Below, in pieces: positions 34,777 through 46,944 of a stretch of 64,000 nt of DNA (positions within the stretch are counted from its first letter, which is position 1; the number at the start of each line of letters is the position of its first letter). Origin of the DNA: Hyperoodon ampullatus (taxonomy: Eukaryota > Chordata > Mammalia > Artiodactyla > Ziphiidae); NCBI GenBank assembly GCA_949752795.1, contig CATKHW010000283.1:496001-560000 (forward strand), written 5' to 3'. The notes beneath the pieces are model-generated. The model did not search any database and was not told the origin of the DNA. It was given only the letters and a program-made list of their open reading frames with translations. Both the position numbers and the translations under genes were made by a program.

Positions 34777-36515
34777 GAACCATTTTTATATTTCCTGGGA
34801 TATTTAAGGTGTACCCAAGTTGAGGTCCTTGTAAGCAGTGCAGCCCTAAATTTTGGGGTGGCTGTGTCTTTTTGATTTTCAGTTTTCCCAAGGTATATTC
34901 CCTAGACTGGAAGGGCCCTTGGCTCTGTAGCTCTGTTCTTTACTTGTTTTAGGGAACACAATGCACTCCTCCAGAGAGGCAGTTGACAATTTACATCCCG
35001 CCCATCAGCATAACAAGGCTCCCTGTTCTCCAGGGCCTGTCTTGCCTTTCTGGTTTTTACACATTTTGTGGATGTCCCTTTTGACCGGTGGGAAGTGATA
35101 CTTCTTTGTAGTGCAGATTTGCATTGCCCCCTTGCTTGCTTGGCCAAAAAGGGCGTATGCGTTTTCTCCTTAATATATTCAGGAGAAAACGCATACGCCC
35201 TTTTTGGCCAAGTGCATCATTGTCGAAATTGTGCCCCTCTTCCTGTGCTTTAAAGGCGATTCCAACGTACCTCTTGAAATCTGTTTCCTGCTATTCTGCC
35301 TCGCTTTCAAGTCCGCCTCGTTGCCTTTCCTCAACAGATTTTTGGACGATTGTTGTCCTTTATTACTCGGCCAGTTTGTGAATTGCTGTGCCCCTGAGCT
35401 CCATTTTTCAACTCGTTTTTGGTGAGCTGACGGCAAGTCCAAAATTTTGGTTCAGGACCTATACTGGTTCCCAGTGGGTGGCTGAGACTTTGTTTAATTC
35501 TTCTTCCTGCCGGGAAATTACAGTGATATGTGCCCGTCCAAATGCCTAACAGCTACTCTCTCATTGGTTCTCCCTCTTCCCTTTCATCCTCTGCCAAATT
35601 GGCAACCTGTGTGAACCAGGAGGTTAAAGGGGCTGTCTCTCCAAGTTGGGAGGTTGATAGTAAAGCAGATGTAAAGTCAAAGTGGAGCACCAGGAGAGGG
35701 ACTATTCGTTGAGTTTTAGAAACCTTTCGTATTCACAGTGTGTCCATTCTCTAGGTTTCCCGCACATGTTATAGCTGTAGTAGTATTCCCTTCAACCTGG
35801 AGAGTTGGGACACATGGAATGGGTGCCATGCATTATTGCTTTAAAGGGTCTGCATTTGCTCACCCAATCTCACCAATCCTCTCAGTCCCAAGTGTCCAGC
35901 CTTATGCCACATCCAGCTGTCGTTGTAGATAGGGTCATTCCAGGTTTCATCAGAGACCCTGAAGGAATTGTAAAGAATTTCCAAGTTTTTTTGTTTTGTT
36001 TTTGAAATACCTTTTTAGAGTGGGTTTGACCTGATTCTCGCTGCCATGTTTATGCCAGTCTAGACACACTTGATTCCCTTACGGAGACATATCAATACCT
36101 AGGTTTTAAGATTCTTACTAGTCAGATATATTCCTCTGCGGGAAATATGGGGTTTTGAGTCCCTTTCACTGAGGAAGGTGTAGGTCTTGTCTATTCCATA
36201 GTTGGTTTTTGGAACGGTACCTGTGCTTATATCAAACTCTGGTTTTATGCATCACCCCACCTCTCCTTCCCCCTTAAGCAGGCATAAGAGTGTTTTCTAA
36301 ATATGAGACACTGTTCTCTTTCCTAACTCAGTTCAAGTGTAGCCATGTTTATAGGGTCTTCATAAGTGATATCTTATGATAAGTTTCTTTTTCTGTGTGA
36401 CTTATTTCACTTAGAATCATCGTACCTGAATCCACCCATTTTGCTGCTACTGGTCTTATGACATTGATTTCATGGCTGAGGGATATTCCATCGTATGTAA
36501 GTACAACAATTTTTT
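34777..36515 (+). repeat. Satellite monomer 21 (1,739 bp, gamma)
   Basis: Palindrome at 35139-35212 with one mismatch near the centre (tccttaata). Private: 'attgccccc', 'gatgtaaag' (also in units 20 and 36), 'cccgcacatg', 'aatacctagg'. The start is alpha-like ('gtctttttg'). Confidence 0.97.
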
Positions 36516-38252
36516 GAACCATTTTTATATTTCCTGGGATACTTAAGGTGTATCCAAGTTTAGGTCCTTGTAAGCAGTGCAGCCCTAAATTTTGGGGTAG
36601 CTCTGTCTTATTGATTTTCAGTTTTCCCGAGGTATATTCCGTAGACTGGAAGTGCCCTTGGCTCTGTAGCTCTGTTCTTTACTTGTTTTAGGGAACACAG
36701 TGCACTCCTCCAGAGAGGCAGTTGGCAATTTACATCCCGCCCATCAGCATAACAAGGCTCCCTGTTCTCCAGGGCCTGTCTTGCCTCTCTGGTTTTTACA
36801 CATTTTGTGGATGTCCCTTTTGACCGGTGGGAAGTGATACTTCTTTGTAGTGCAGATTTGCATTGCCCGCTTGCTTGCTTGGCTAAAAAGGGCGTATGCA
36901 TTTTCTCCTGAATATATTCAGGAGAAAACGCATACGCCCTTTTTGGCCAAGTGCATCATTGTCGAAGTTGTGCCCCTCTTCCTGTGCTTTAAAGGCGATT
37001 CCAACGTACCTCTGGAAATCTGTTTCCTGCTATTCTGCCTCGCTTTCAAGTCCGCCTCGTTGCCTTCCCTCAACAGATTTTTGGACGATAGTTGTCCTTT
37101 ATTACTCGGCCAGTTTGTGAATTGCTGTGCCCCTGAGCTCCATTTTTCAACTCGTTTTTGGTTAGCTGACCGCAAGTCCAAAATTTTGGTTCAGGACCTA
37201 TACTGGTTCCCGGTGGGTGGCTGAGACTTTGGTTAATTCTTCTTCCTGCCGGGAAATTACAGTGATATGTGCCCGTCCAAATGCCTAACAGCTACTCTCT
37301 CATTGGTTCTCCCTTTTCCCTTTCATCCTCTGCCAAATTGCAACCTGTGCGAACCAGGAGGTTAAAAGGGTTGTCTCTCCAAGTTGGGAGGTTGATAGTA
37401 AAGCAGATGGAAAGTCAAACCGGATCACCAGGAGAGGGACTATTCGTTGAGTTTTAGAAACCTTTCGTATTCACAGTGTGTCCGTTCTCTAGGTTTCCCG
37501 TACGTGTATAGCTGTAGTAATATTCCCTTCAACCTGGAGAGTTGGGACCCATGGAATGGGTGCCAGGCATTATTGCTTTAAAGGGTCTGCATTTGCTCAC
37601 CCAATCTCACCAATCCTCTCTGTCCCAAGTGTCCAACCTTATGCCACATCCAGCTTTCGTTGTATATAGGGTCATTGCAGGTTTCATCAGAGACCCTGAA
37701 GGAATTGTAAAGAATTTCCCAGTTTTTTTGTTTTGTTTTTGAAATTCCTTTTTAGAGTGGGTTTGAGCTGATTCTCGCTGCCATGTTTATGCCAGTCTAG
37801 ACACACTTGATTCCCTTACGGAGACATATCAACACATAGGTTTTAAGATTCTTACTAGTCAGATATATTCCTCTGCGGGAAATATGGGGTTTTGAGTCCC
37901 TTTCACTGAGGAAGGTGTAGGTCTTGTCTATACCATAGTTGGTTTTTGGAACGGTACCTGTGCTTGTATCAAACTCTGGTTTTATGCATCACCCCACCTC
38001 TCCTTCCCCCTTAAGCAGGCATAAGAGTGTTTTCTAAATGTGAGACACTGTTCTCTTTCCTAACTCAGTTCAAGTGTAGCCATGTTTACAGGATCTTCAT
38101 AAGTGATATCTTATGCTAAGTTTCTTTTTCTGTGTGACTTTTTTCACTTAGAATCATCGTACCTGAATCCACCCATTTTGCTGCTACTGGTCTTATGACA
38201 TTGACTTCATGGCTGAGGGATATTCCATCATACGTAAGTACCACAATTTTTT
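36516..38252 (+). repeat. Satellite monomer 22 (1,737 bp, gamma)
   Basis: Palindrome at 36878-36951 with two left-arm mismatches (ttggct, tgcatttt). Two 1-bp deletions (caaattgcaacc, cgtgtatagc) explain 1,737 bp. The minus-strand L1 stop is absent (ccgtagac). 'ggttagctgac' removes a plus-strand stop. Confidence 0.97.
36608..36901 (-). pseudogene. L1 ORF2 C-terminal remnant with the usual stop removed (unit 22)
   Basis: The same ccgtagac variant as in unit 20 opens the minus-strand frame through 'VYGIYLGKTENQ'. The frame begins inside the palindrome and covers the degenerate PLW-type motif region ('LPLWRSALCSL'). It is decayed, lacks the reverse-transcriptase domain and is frameshifted relative to the rest of the remnant. 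Confidence 0.72.
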
Positions 38253-39990
38253 GAACCATTTTTATATTTCCTGGGATATTTAAGGTGTACCCAAGTTGAG
38301 GTCCTTGTAAGCATTGCAGCCCTAAATTTTGGGGTGGTTCTGCCTTATTGATTTTCACTTTTCCCAAGGTATATTCCCTAGACTGGAAGTGCCCTTGGCT
38401 CTGTAGCTCTGTTCTTTACTTGTTTTAGGGAACACAATGCACTCCTCCAGAGAGGCAGTTGGCAATTTACATCCCGCCCAACATCATTACAAGTCTCCCT
38501 GTTCTCCGGGGCCTGTCTTCTCTTTCTGGTTTTTACACATTTTGTGGATGTCCCTTTGGACCGGTGGGAAGTGATACTTCTTTGTAGTGCAGATTTGCAT
38601 TGCCCGCTTGCTTGCTTGGGCAAAAAGGGCGTATGCGTTTTCTCCTGAATATATTCAGGAGAAAACGCATACGCACTTTTTGGCCAAGTGCATCATTATC
38701 GAAGTTGTGTCCTTCTTCCTGTGCTTTAAAGGCGATTCCAACGTACCTCTGGAAATCTGTTTCCTGCTATTCTGCCTCGCTTTCAAGTCCGCCTCGTTGC
38801 CTTCCCTCAAAAGATTTTTGGACGATAGTTGTCCTTTATTACTCGGCCAGTTTGTGAATTGCTGTGCCCCTGAGCTCCATTTTTCAAATCGTTTTTGGTG
38901 AGCTGACCGCAAGTCCAAAATTTTGGTTCAGGACCTATACTGGTTCCCGGTGGGTGGCTGAGACTTTGGTTAATTCTTCTTCCTGCCGGGAAATTACAGT
39001 GATATGTGCCCGTCCAAATGCCTAACAGCTACTCTCTCATTGGTTCTCCCTCTTCCCTTTCATCCTCTGCCAAATTGGCAACCTGTGCGAACCAGGAGGT
39101 TAAAGAGGCTGTCTCTCCAAGTTGGGAGGTTGATAGTAAAGCAGATGGAAAGTCAAAGCAGAACACCAGGAGAGGGACTATTCGTTGAGTTGTAGAAACC
39201 TTTCATATTCACAGTGTGTCCGTTCAATAGGTTTCCTGTACGTGTTATAGCTGGAGTAATATTCACTTCAACCTGGAGAGTTGGGGCCCATGGAATGGGT
39301 GCCAGGCATTTGTGATTTAAAGGGTCTGCATTTGCTCACCCAATCTCCCCAATCCTCTCAGTCCCAAGTGTCCCTCCTTATTCCACATCCAGCTGTCGTT
39401 GTAGATAGGGTCATTCCAGGTTTCATCAGGGACCCTGAAGGAATTGTAAAGAATTTCCCAGTTTTTTTGTTTTGTTTTTGAAATTCCTTTTTATAGTGGG
39501 CTTGAGCTGATTCTCGCTGCCATGTTTTGCCAGTCTAGACACACTTGTTTCCCTTATGGAGACATATCAATACATAGGTTTTAAGATTCTTACTAGTCAG
39601 ATATATTCCTCTGCGGGAAATATGGGGTTTTGAGTCCCTTTCACTGAGAAAGGAGTAGGTCTTGTGTATTCCATTGTTGGTTTTTGGAACGGTACCTGTG
39701 CTTATATCAAACTCTGGTTTTATGCATCACCCCACCTCTCCTTCCCCCTTAAGAAGGCATAAGAGTGTTTTCTAAATGTGAGACACTGTTCTCTTTCCTA
39801 ACTCACTTCAAGTGTAGCCATGTTTATAGGATCTTCATAAGTTATATCTTATGATAAGTTTCTTTTTCTGTGTGACTTATTTCGCTTAGAATCATCGTAC
39901 CTGAATCCACCCATTTTGCTGCTACTGGTCTTATGACATTGATTTCATGGCTGAGGGATATTCCATCGTACGTAACTACCACAATTTTTT
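38253..39990 (+). repeat. Satellite monomer 23 (1,738 bp, gamma)
   Basis: Palindrome at 38615-38688 with two mismatches (cttgggc, cgcactt). A 1-bp deletion at 'catgttttgcc' explains its length. It carries 'ctggagtaatattcac' and 'ggggcccatgg', also found in the second half of unit 19. Confidence 0.97.
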
Positions 39991-41728
39991 GAACCATTTT
40001 TATATTTCCTGGGATACTTAAGGTGTATCCAAGTTGAGGTCCTTGTAAGCAGTGCAGCCCTAAATTTTGGGGTGGCTCTGTCTTATTTATTTTCAGTTTT
40101 CCCAAGGTATATTACCTAGTTTGGAAGTGCCCTTGGCTCTGTAGCTCTGTTCTTTACTTGTTTTAGGGAACACAATGCACACCTCCAGAGAGGCAGATGG
40201 CAATTTACATCCCACCCATCAACATATCAAGGCTCCCTGTTCTCCAGGGCCTGTCTTGCCTTTCTGGTTTTTACACATTTTGTGGATGTCCCTTTTGACC
40301 GGTGGGAAGTGATACTTCTTTTTAGTGCAGCTTTGCGTTGCCCGCTTGCTTGCTTGGCCAAAAAGGGCGTATGCGTTTTCTCCTGAATATATTCAGGAGA
40401 AAACGCATACGCCCTTTTTGGCCAAGTGCATCATTGTCGAAGTTGTGCCCCTCTTCCTGTGCTTTAAAGGCGATTCCAACGTACCTCTTGAAATCTGTTT
40501 CCTGCTATTCTGCCTCGCTTCCAAGTCCGCCTCGTTGCCTTCCCTCAACAGATTTTTGGACGATAGTTGTCCTTTATTACTCGGCCAGTTTGTGAATTGC
40601 TGGGCCCCTGAGCTCCATTATTCAACTCGTTTTTGGTGAGCTGACCGCAAGTCCAAAATTTTGGTTCAGGACCTATACTGGTTCCCGGTGGGAGGCTGAG
40701 ACGTTGGTTAATTCTTCTTCCTGCCGGGAAGTTAGAGTGATATGTGCCCGTCCAAATGCCTAACAGCTACTCTCTCATTGGTTCTCCCTATTCCCTTTCA
40801 TCCTCTGCCAAATTGGCAACCTGTGCAAACCAGGAGGTTAAAGGGGCTTTCTCTCCAAGTTGGGAGGTTGATAGTAAACAGATGGAAAGTCAAACCAGAG
40901 CACCAGGAGAGGGACTATTCGTTGAGTTTTAGAAACCTTTTGTATTCACAGTGTGTCCGTTCTCTAGGTTTCCCATACATGTTATAGCTGTAGTAATATT
41001 CCCTTCAACCTGGAGAGTTGGGACCCATTGAATGGGTGCCAGGCATTTGTACTTTAAAGGGTCTGCATTTGCTCACCCAATCTCACAAATCGTCTCAGTC
41101 CCAAGTGTCCCTCCTTATGCCACATCCCGCTGTAGTTGTAGATAGGGTCATTCCAGGTTTCATCAGAGACCCTGAAGGAATTGTAAAGAATTTCCCAGTT
41201 TTTTTGTTTTGTTTTTGAAATTCCTTTTTAGAGTGGGTTTGAGCTGATTCTCGCTGCCATGTTTATGTCAGTCTAGACACACTTGATTCTCTTACGGAGA
41301 CATATCAATACATAGGTTTTAAGATTCTTACTAGTCAGATATATTCCTCTGCGGGAAATATGGGGTTTTGAGTCCCTTTCACTGAGGAAGGTGTAGGTCT
41401 TGTCTATTCCATAGTTGGTTTTTGGAACGGTACCTGTGCTTATATCAAACTCTGGTTTTATGCATCACCCCATCTCTCCTTCCCCCTTAAGCAGGCATAA
41501 GTGTGTTTTCTAAATGTGAGACACTGTTCTCTTTCCTAACTCAGTTCAAGTGTAGCCATGTTTATAGGGCCTTCATAAGTGATATCTTATGATAAGTTTC
41601 TTTTTCTGTGTGACTTATTTCACTTAGAATCATCGTACCTGAATCCACCCATTTTGCTGCTACTGGTCTTATGACATTGATTTCATGGCTGAGGGATATT
41701 CCATCGTACGTAAGTAACACAATTTTTT
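39991..41728 (+). repeat. Satellite monomer 24 (1,738 bp, gamma)
   Basis: Palindrome at 40353-40426, perfect. A 1-bp deletion at 'agtaaacagatgg' explains its length. It shares 'gctgggcccctg', 'ggaggctgagacg' and 'acccattgaatggg' with adjacent unit 25. Confidence 0.97.
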
Positions 41729-43467
41729 GAACCATTTTTATATTTCCTGGGATACTTTAGGTGTATCCAAGTTGAGGTCCTTGTAAGCAGTGCAGCCCTA
41801 AATTTTGGGGTGGCTCTGTCTTATTGATTTTCAGTTCTCCCGAGGTATATTCCCTAGACTGGAAGTGCCCTTGGCTCTCTAGCTCTGTTCTTTACTTGTT
41901 TTAGGGAACACAGTGCACTCCTCCAGAGAGGCAGTTGGCAATTTACATCCCGCCCATCAGCATAACAAGGCTCCCTCTTCTCCAGGGCCTGTCTTGCCTT
42001 TCTGGTTTTTACACATTTTGTGGATGTCCCTTTTGACCAGTGGGAAGTGATACTTCTTTGTAGTGCAGATTTGCATTGCCCGCTTGCTTGCTTGGCCAAA
42101 AAGGGCGTATGCATTTTCTCCTGAATATATTCAGGAGAAAACGCATACACACTTTTTGGCCAAGTGCATCATTGTCGAAGTTGTGCCCCTCTTCCTGTGC
42201 TTTAAAGGCGATTCCAACGTACCTCTTGAAATCTGTTTCCTGCTATTCTGCCTCGCTTTCAAGTCTGCCTCGTTGCCTTTCCTCAACAGATTTTTGGACA
42301 ATAGTTGTCCTTTATTACTCGGCCAGTTTGTGAATTGCTGGGCCCCTGAGCTCCATTTTTCAACTCGTTTTTGGTGAGCTGACCGCAAGTCCAAAATTTT
42401 GGTTCAGGACCTATACTGGTTCCCGGTGGGAGGCTGAGACGTTGGTTATTTCTTCTTCCTGCCAGGAAGTTAGAGTGATATGTGCCCGTCCAAATGCCTA
42501 ACAGCTTCTCTCTCATTGGTTCTCCCTATTCCCTTTCATCCTCTGCCAAATTGGCAACCTGTGCAAACCAGGAGTTTAAAGGGGCTTTCTCCCCAAGTTG
42601 GGAAGTTGATAGTAAAGCAGATGGAAAGTCAAACCAGAGCACCAGGAGAGGGACTATTCGTTGAGTTTTAGAAACCTTTTGTATTCACAGTGTGTACGTT
42701 CTCTAGGTTTCCCATACATGTTATATCTGTAGTAATATTCCCTTCAACCTGGAGAGTTGGGACCCATTGAATGGGTGCCAGGCATTTGTACTTTAAAGGG
42801 TCTGCATTTGCTCACCCAATCTCACAAATCGTCTCAGTCCCAAGTGTCCCTCCTTATGCCACATCCCGCTGTCATTGTAGATAGGGTCATTCCAGGTTTC
42901 ATCAGAGACCCTGAAGGAATAGTAAAGAATTTCCCAGTTTTTTTGTTTTGTTTTTGAAATTCCTTTTTATAGTGGGTTTGAGCTGATTCTCGCTGCCATG
43001 TTTATGCCAGTCTAGACACACTTGATTCCCTTACGGAGACATATCAATACATAGGTTTTAAGATTCTTACTAGTCAGATATATTCCTCTGCGGGAAATAT
43101 GGGGTTTTGAGTCCCTTTCACTGAGGAAGGTGTAGGTCTTGTCTATTCCATAGTTGGTTTTTGGAACGGTACCTGTGCTTATATCAAACTCTGGTTTTAT
43201 GCATCACCCCACCTCTCCTTCCCCCTTAAGCAGGCATAAGAGTGTTTTCTAAATGTGAGACACTGTTCTCTTTCCTAACTCAGATCAAGTGTAGCCATGT
43301 TTACAGGATCTTCATAAGTGATATCTTATGATAAGTTTCTTTTTCTGTGTGACTTATTTCACTTAGAATCATCGTACCTGAATCCACCCATTTTGCTGCT
43401 ACTGGTCTTATGACATTGATTTCATGGCTGAGGGATATTCCATCGTACGTAAGTACCACAATTTTTT
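41729..43467 (+). repeat. Satellite monomer 25 (1,739 bp, gamma-related)
   Basis: Palindrome at 42091-42164 with three mismatches (tgcatttt, catacacac). The first half is nearly the same as unit 27 ('ttctcccgagg', 'gaccagtggg'); the second half matches unit 24. The diagnostic site reads 'cccatacatgttatatctg', a mixed state. Confidence 0.97.
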
Positions 43468-45205
43468 GAACCATTTTTATATTTCCTGGGATACTTATGG
43501 TGTACCCAATTTGAGGTCCTTGTAAGCAGTGCAGCCCTAAATTTTGGGGTGGCTCTGTCTTATTGATTTTCAGTTTTCCCAAGGTATATTCCCTAGACTG
43601 GAAGTGCCCTTGGCTCAGTAGCTCTGTTCTTTACTTGTTTTAGGAAACACAATGTACTCTTCCAGAGAGGCAGTTGTCAATTTACATGCCGCCCATCAGC
43701 ATAACAAGGCTCCCTGTTCTCCAGGGCCTGTCTTGCCTTTCTGGTTTTTACACATTTTGTGGATGTCCCTTTTGACCGGTGGGAAGTGATGTTTCTTTGT
43801 AGTGCAGATTTGCATTGCCCGCTTGCTTGCTTGGCCAAAAAGGGCGTATGCGTTTTCTCCTGAATATATTCAGGGGAAAACGCATATGCCATTTTTGGCC
43901 AAATGCATCATTGTCGAAGTTGTGCCCCTCTTCCTGTGCTTTAAAGGCGATTCCAACGTACCTCTTGAAATCTGTTTCCTGCTATTCTGCCTCGCTTTCA
44001 AGTCCGCCTCGTTGCCTTCCCTCAACAGATTTTTGGACGATACTTGTCCTTTATTACTTGGCCAGTTTGTGAATTGCTGTGCCCCTGAGCTCCATTTTTC
44101 AACTCGTTTTTTGTGAGCTGACCGCAAGTCCAAAATTTTGGTTCAGGACCTATGCTGGTTCCCGGTGGGTGGCTGAGACTTTGGTTAATTCTTCTTCCTG
44201 CCGGGAAATTACAGAGATATGTGCCCGTCCAAATGCCTAACAGCTACTCTCTCATTGGTTCTCTCTCTTCCCTTTCATCCTCTGCCAAATGGGCAACCTG
44301 TGTGAACTGGGAGGTTAAAGGGGCTGTCTCTCCAAGTTGGGAGGTTGATAGTAAAGCAGATGGAAAGTCAAAACGGAGCACCAGGAGACGGACTATTCGT
44401 TGAGTTTTAGAAACCTTTCGTATTCACAGTGTGTCCGTTCTCTAGGTTTCCCGTACGTGTTATAACTGTAGTAATATTCCCTTCAACCTGGAGAGTTGGG
44501 ACCCATGGAATGGGTGCCATGCATTATTGCTTTAAAGGGTCTGCATTTGCTCACCCACTCTCACCAATCCTCTCAGTCCCAAGTGTCCAGCCTTATGCCA
44601 CATCCAGCTGTCGTTGTAGATAGGGTCATTCCAGGTTTCATCAGAGACCCTGAAGGAATTGTAAAGAATTTCCCAGTTTTTTTGTTTTGTTTTTGAAATT
44701 CCTGTTATAGTGGGTTTGAGCTGATTCTCGCTGCCATGTTTATGCCAGTCTAGACACACTTCATTCCCTTACAGAGACATATCAATACATAGGTTTTAAG
44801 ATTCTTACTAGTCAGATATATTCCTCTGCGGGAAATATGGGATTTTGAGTCCCTTTCACTGAGGAAGGTGTAGGTCTTGTCTATTCCATAGTTGGTGTTT
44901 GGAACGGTACCTGTGCTTATATCAAACTCTGGTTTTATGCATCACCCCATCTCTCCTTCCCCCTTAAGCAGGCATAAGTGTGTTTTCTAAATGTGAGACA
45001 CTGTTCTCTTTCCTAACTCAGTTCAAGTGTAGCCATGTTTATAGGGCCTTCATAAGTGATATCTTATGATAAGCTTCTTTTTCTGTGTGACTTATTTCAC
45101 TTAGAATCATCGTACCTGAATCCACCCATTTTGCTGCTACTGGTCTTATGACATTGATTTCATGGCTGAGGGATATTCCATCGTACGTAAGTAACACAAT
45201 TTTTT
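43468..45205 (+). repeat. Satellite monomer 26 (1,738 bp, beta)
   Basis: Palindrome at 43830-43903 with the same three mismatches and unpaired outer base as unit 1. Nearly identical to unit 1 up to ~44,949; after that it follows the tail of unit 24 ('catctctcc', 'aagtgtgtttt', 'tatagggcc'). Confidence 0.97.
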
Positions 45206-46944
45206 GAACCATTTTTATATTTCCTGGGATACTTAAGGTGTATCCAAGTTGAGGTCCTTGTAAGCAGTGCAGCCCTAAATTTTGGGGTGGCTCTGTCTTA
45301 TTGATTTTCAGTTCTCCCGAGGTATATTCCCTAGACTGGAAGTGCCCTTGGCTCTCTAGCTCTGTTCTTTACTTGTTTTAGGGAACACAGTGCACTCCTC
45401 CAGAGAGGCAGTTGGCAATTTACATCCCGCCCATCTGCATAACAAGGCTCCCTGTTCTCCAGGGCCTGTCTTGCCTTTCTGGTTTTTACACATTTTGTGG
45501 ATGTCCCTTTTGACCAGTGGGAAGTGATACTTCTTTGTAGTGCAGATTTGCATTGCCCGCTTGCTTGCTTGGCCAAAAAGGGCGTATGCATTTTCTGCTG
45601 AATATATTCAGGAGAAAACGCATACACACTTTTTGGCCAAGTGCATCATTGTCGAAGTTGTGCCCCTCTTCCTGTGCTTTAAAGGCGATTCCAACGTACC
45701 TCTTGAAATCTGTTTCCTGCTATTCTGCCTCGCTTTCAAGTCTGCCTCGTTGCCTTTCCTCAACAGATTTTTGGACGATAGTTGTCCTTTATTACTCGGC
45801 CAGTTTGTGAATTGCTGTGCCCCTGAGCTCCATTATTCAACTCGTTTTTGGTGAGCTGACCGCAAGTCCAAAATTTTGGTTAAGGACCTATACTGGTTCC
45901 CGGTGGGTGGCTGAGACTTTGGTTAATTTTTCTTCCTGCCGGGAAATTACAGTGATATTTGCCCGTCCAAATGCCTAACAGCTACTCTCTCATTGGTTCT
46001 CCCTCTTCCCTTTCATCCTCTGCCAAATTGGAAACCTGTGCGAACCAGGAGGTTAAAGGGGCTGTCTCTCCAAGTTGGGAGGTTGATAGTAAAGCAGATG
46101 GAAAGTCAAACCGGAGCACCAGGAGAGGAACTATTCATTGAGTTTTAGAAACCTTTCGTATACACAGTGTGTCCGTTCTCTAGGTTTCCCATACATGTTA
46201 TAACTGTAGTAATATTCCCTTCAACCTGGAGAGTTGGGACCCATGGAATGGGTGCCATGCATTATTGCTTTAAAGTGTCTGCATTTGCTCACCCAATCTC
46301 ACCAATTCTCTCAGTCCCAAGTGTCCAGCCTTATGCCACATCCAGCTGTTGTTGTAGATAGGGTCATTCCAGGTTTCATCAGAGACCCTGAAGGAATTGT
46401 AAAGAATTTCCCAGTTTTTTTTGTTCTGTTTTTGAAATTCCTTTTTATAGTGGGTTTGAGCTGATTCTCGCTGCCATGTTTATGCCAGTCTAGACACACT
46501 TGATTCCCTTACGGAGACATATCAATACATAGGTTTTAAGATTCTTACTAGTCAGATATATTCCTCTGCGGGAAATATGTGGTTTTGAGTCCCTTTCACT
46601 GAGGAAGGTGTAGGTCTTGTCTATTCCATAGTTGGTGTTTGGAACGGTACCTGTGCTTATATCAAACTCTGGTTTTATGCATCACCCCACCTCTCCTTCC
46701 CCCTAAGCAGGCATAAGAGTGTTTTCTAAATGTGAGACACTGTTCTCTTTCCTAACTCAGTTCAAGTGTAGCCATGTTTACAGGATCTTCATAAGTGATA
46801 TCTTATGATAAGTTTCTGTTTCTGTGTGACTTATTTCACTTAGAATCATCGTACCTGAATCCACCCATTTTGCTGCTACTGGTCTTATGACATTGATGTC
46901 ATGGCTGAGGGATATTCCATCGTACTTAAGTAACACAATATTTT
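45206..46944 (+). repeat. Satellite monomer 27 (1,739 bp, mosaic, beta second half)
   Basis: Palindrome at 45568-45641 with four mismatches (tgcatttt, ctgctg, catacacac). The first half is like unit 25. The second half is like units 29 and 31 ('cccatacatg', 'aaagtgtctgc', 'tttgttctg', 'atgtggttttg'). 'gatatttgccc' is shared with unit 34. Confidence 0.97.

Noticed and set aside
36850..37224. 124-codon plus-strand frame in unit 22
   Set aside because: It is created by a single change (ggttagctg) that removes a stop; no homologue, no other support.
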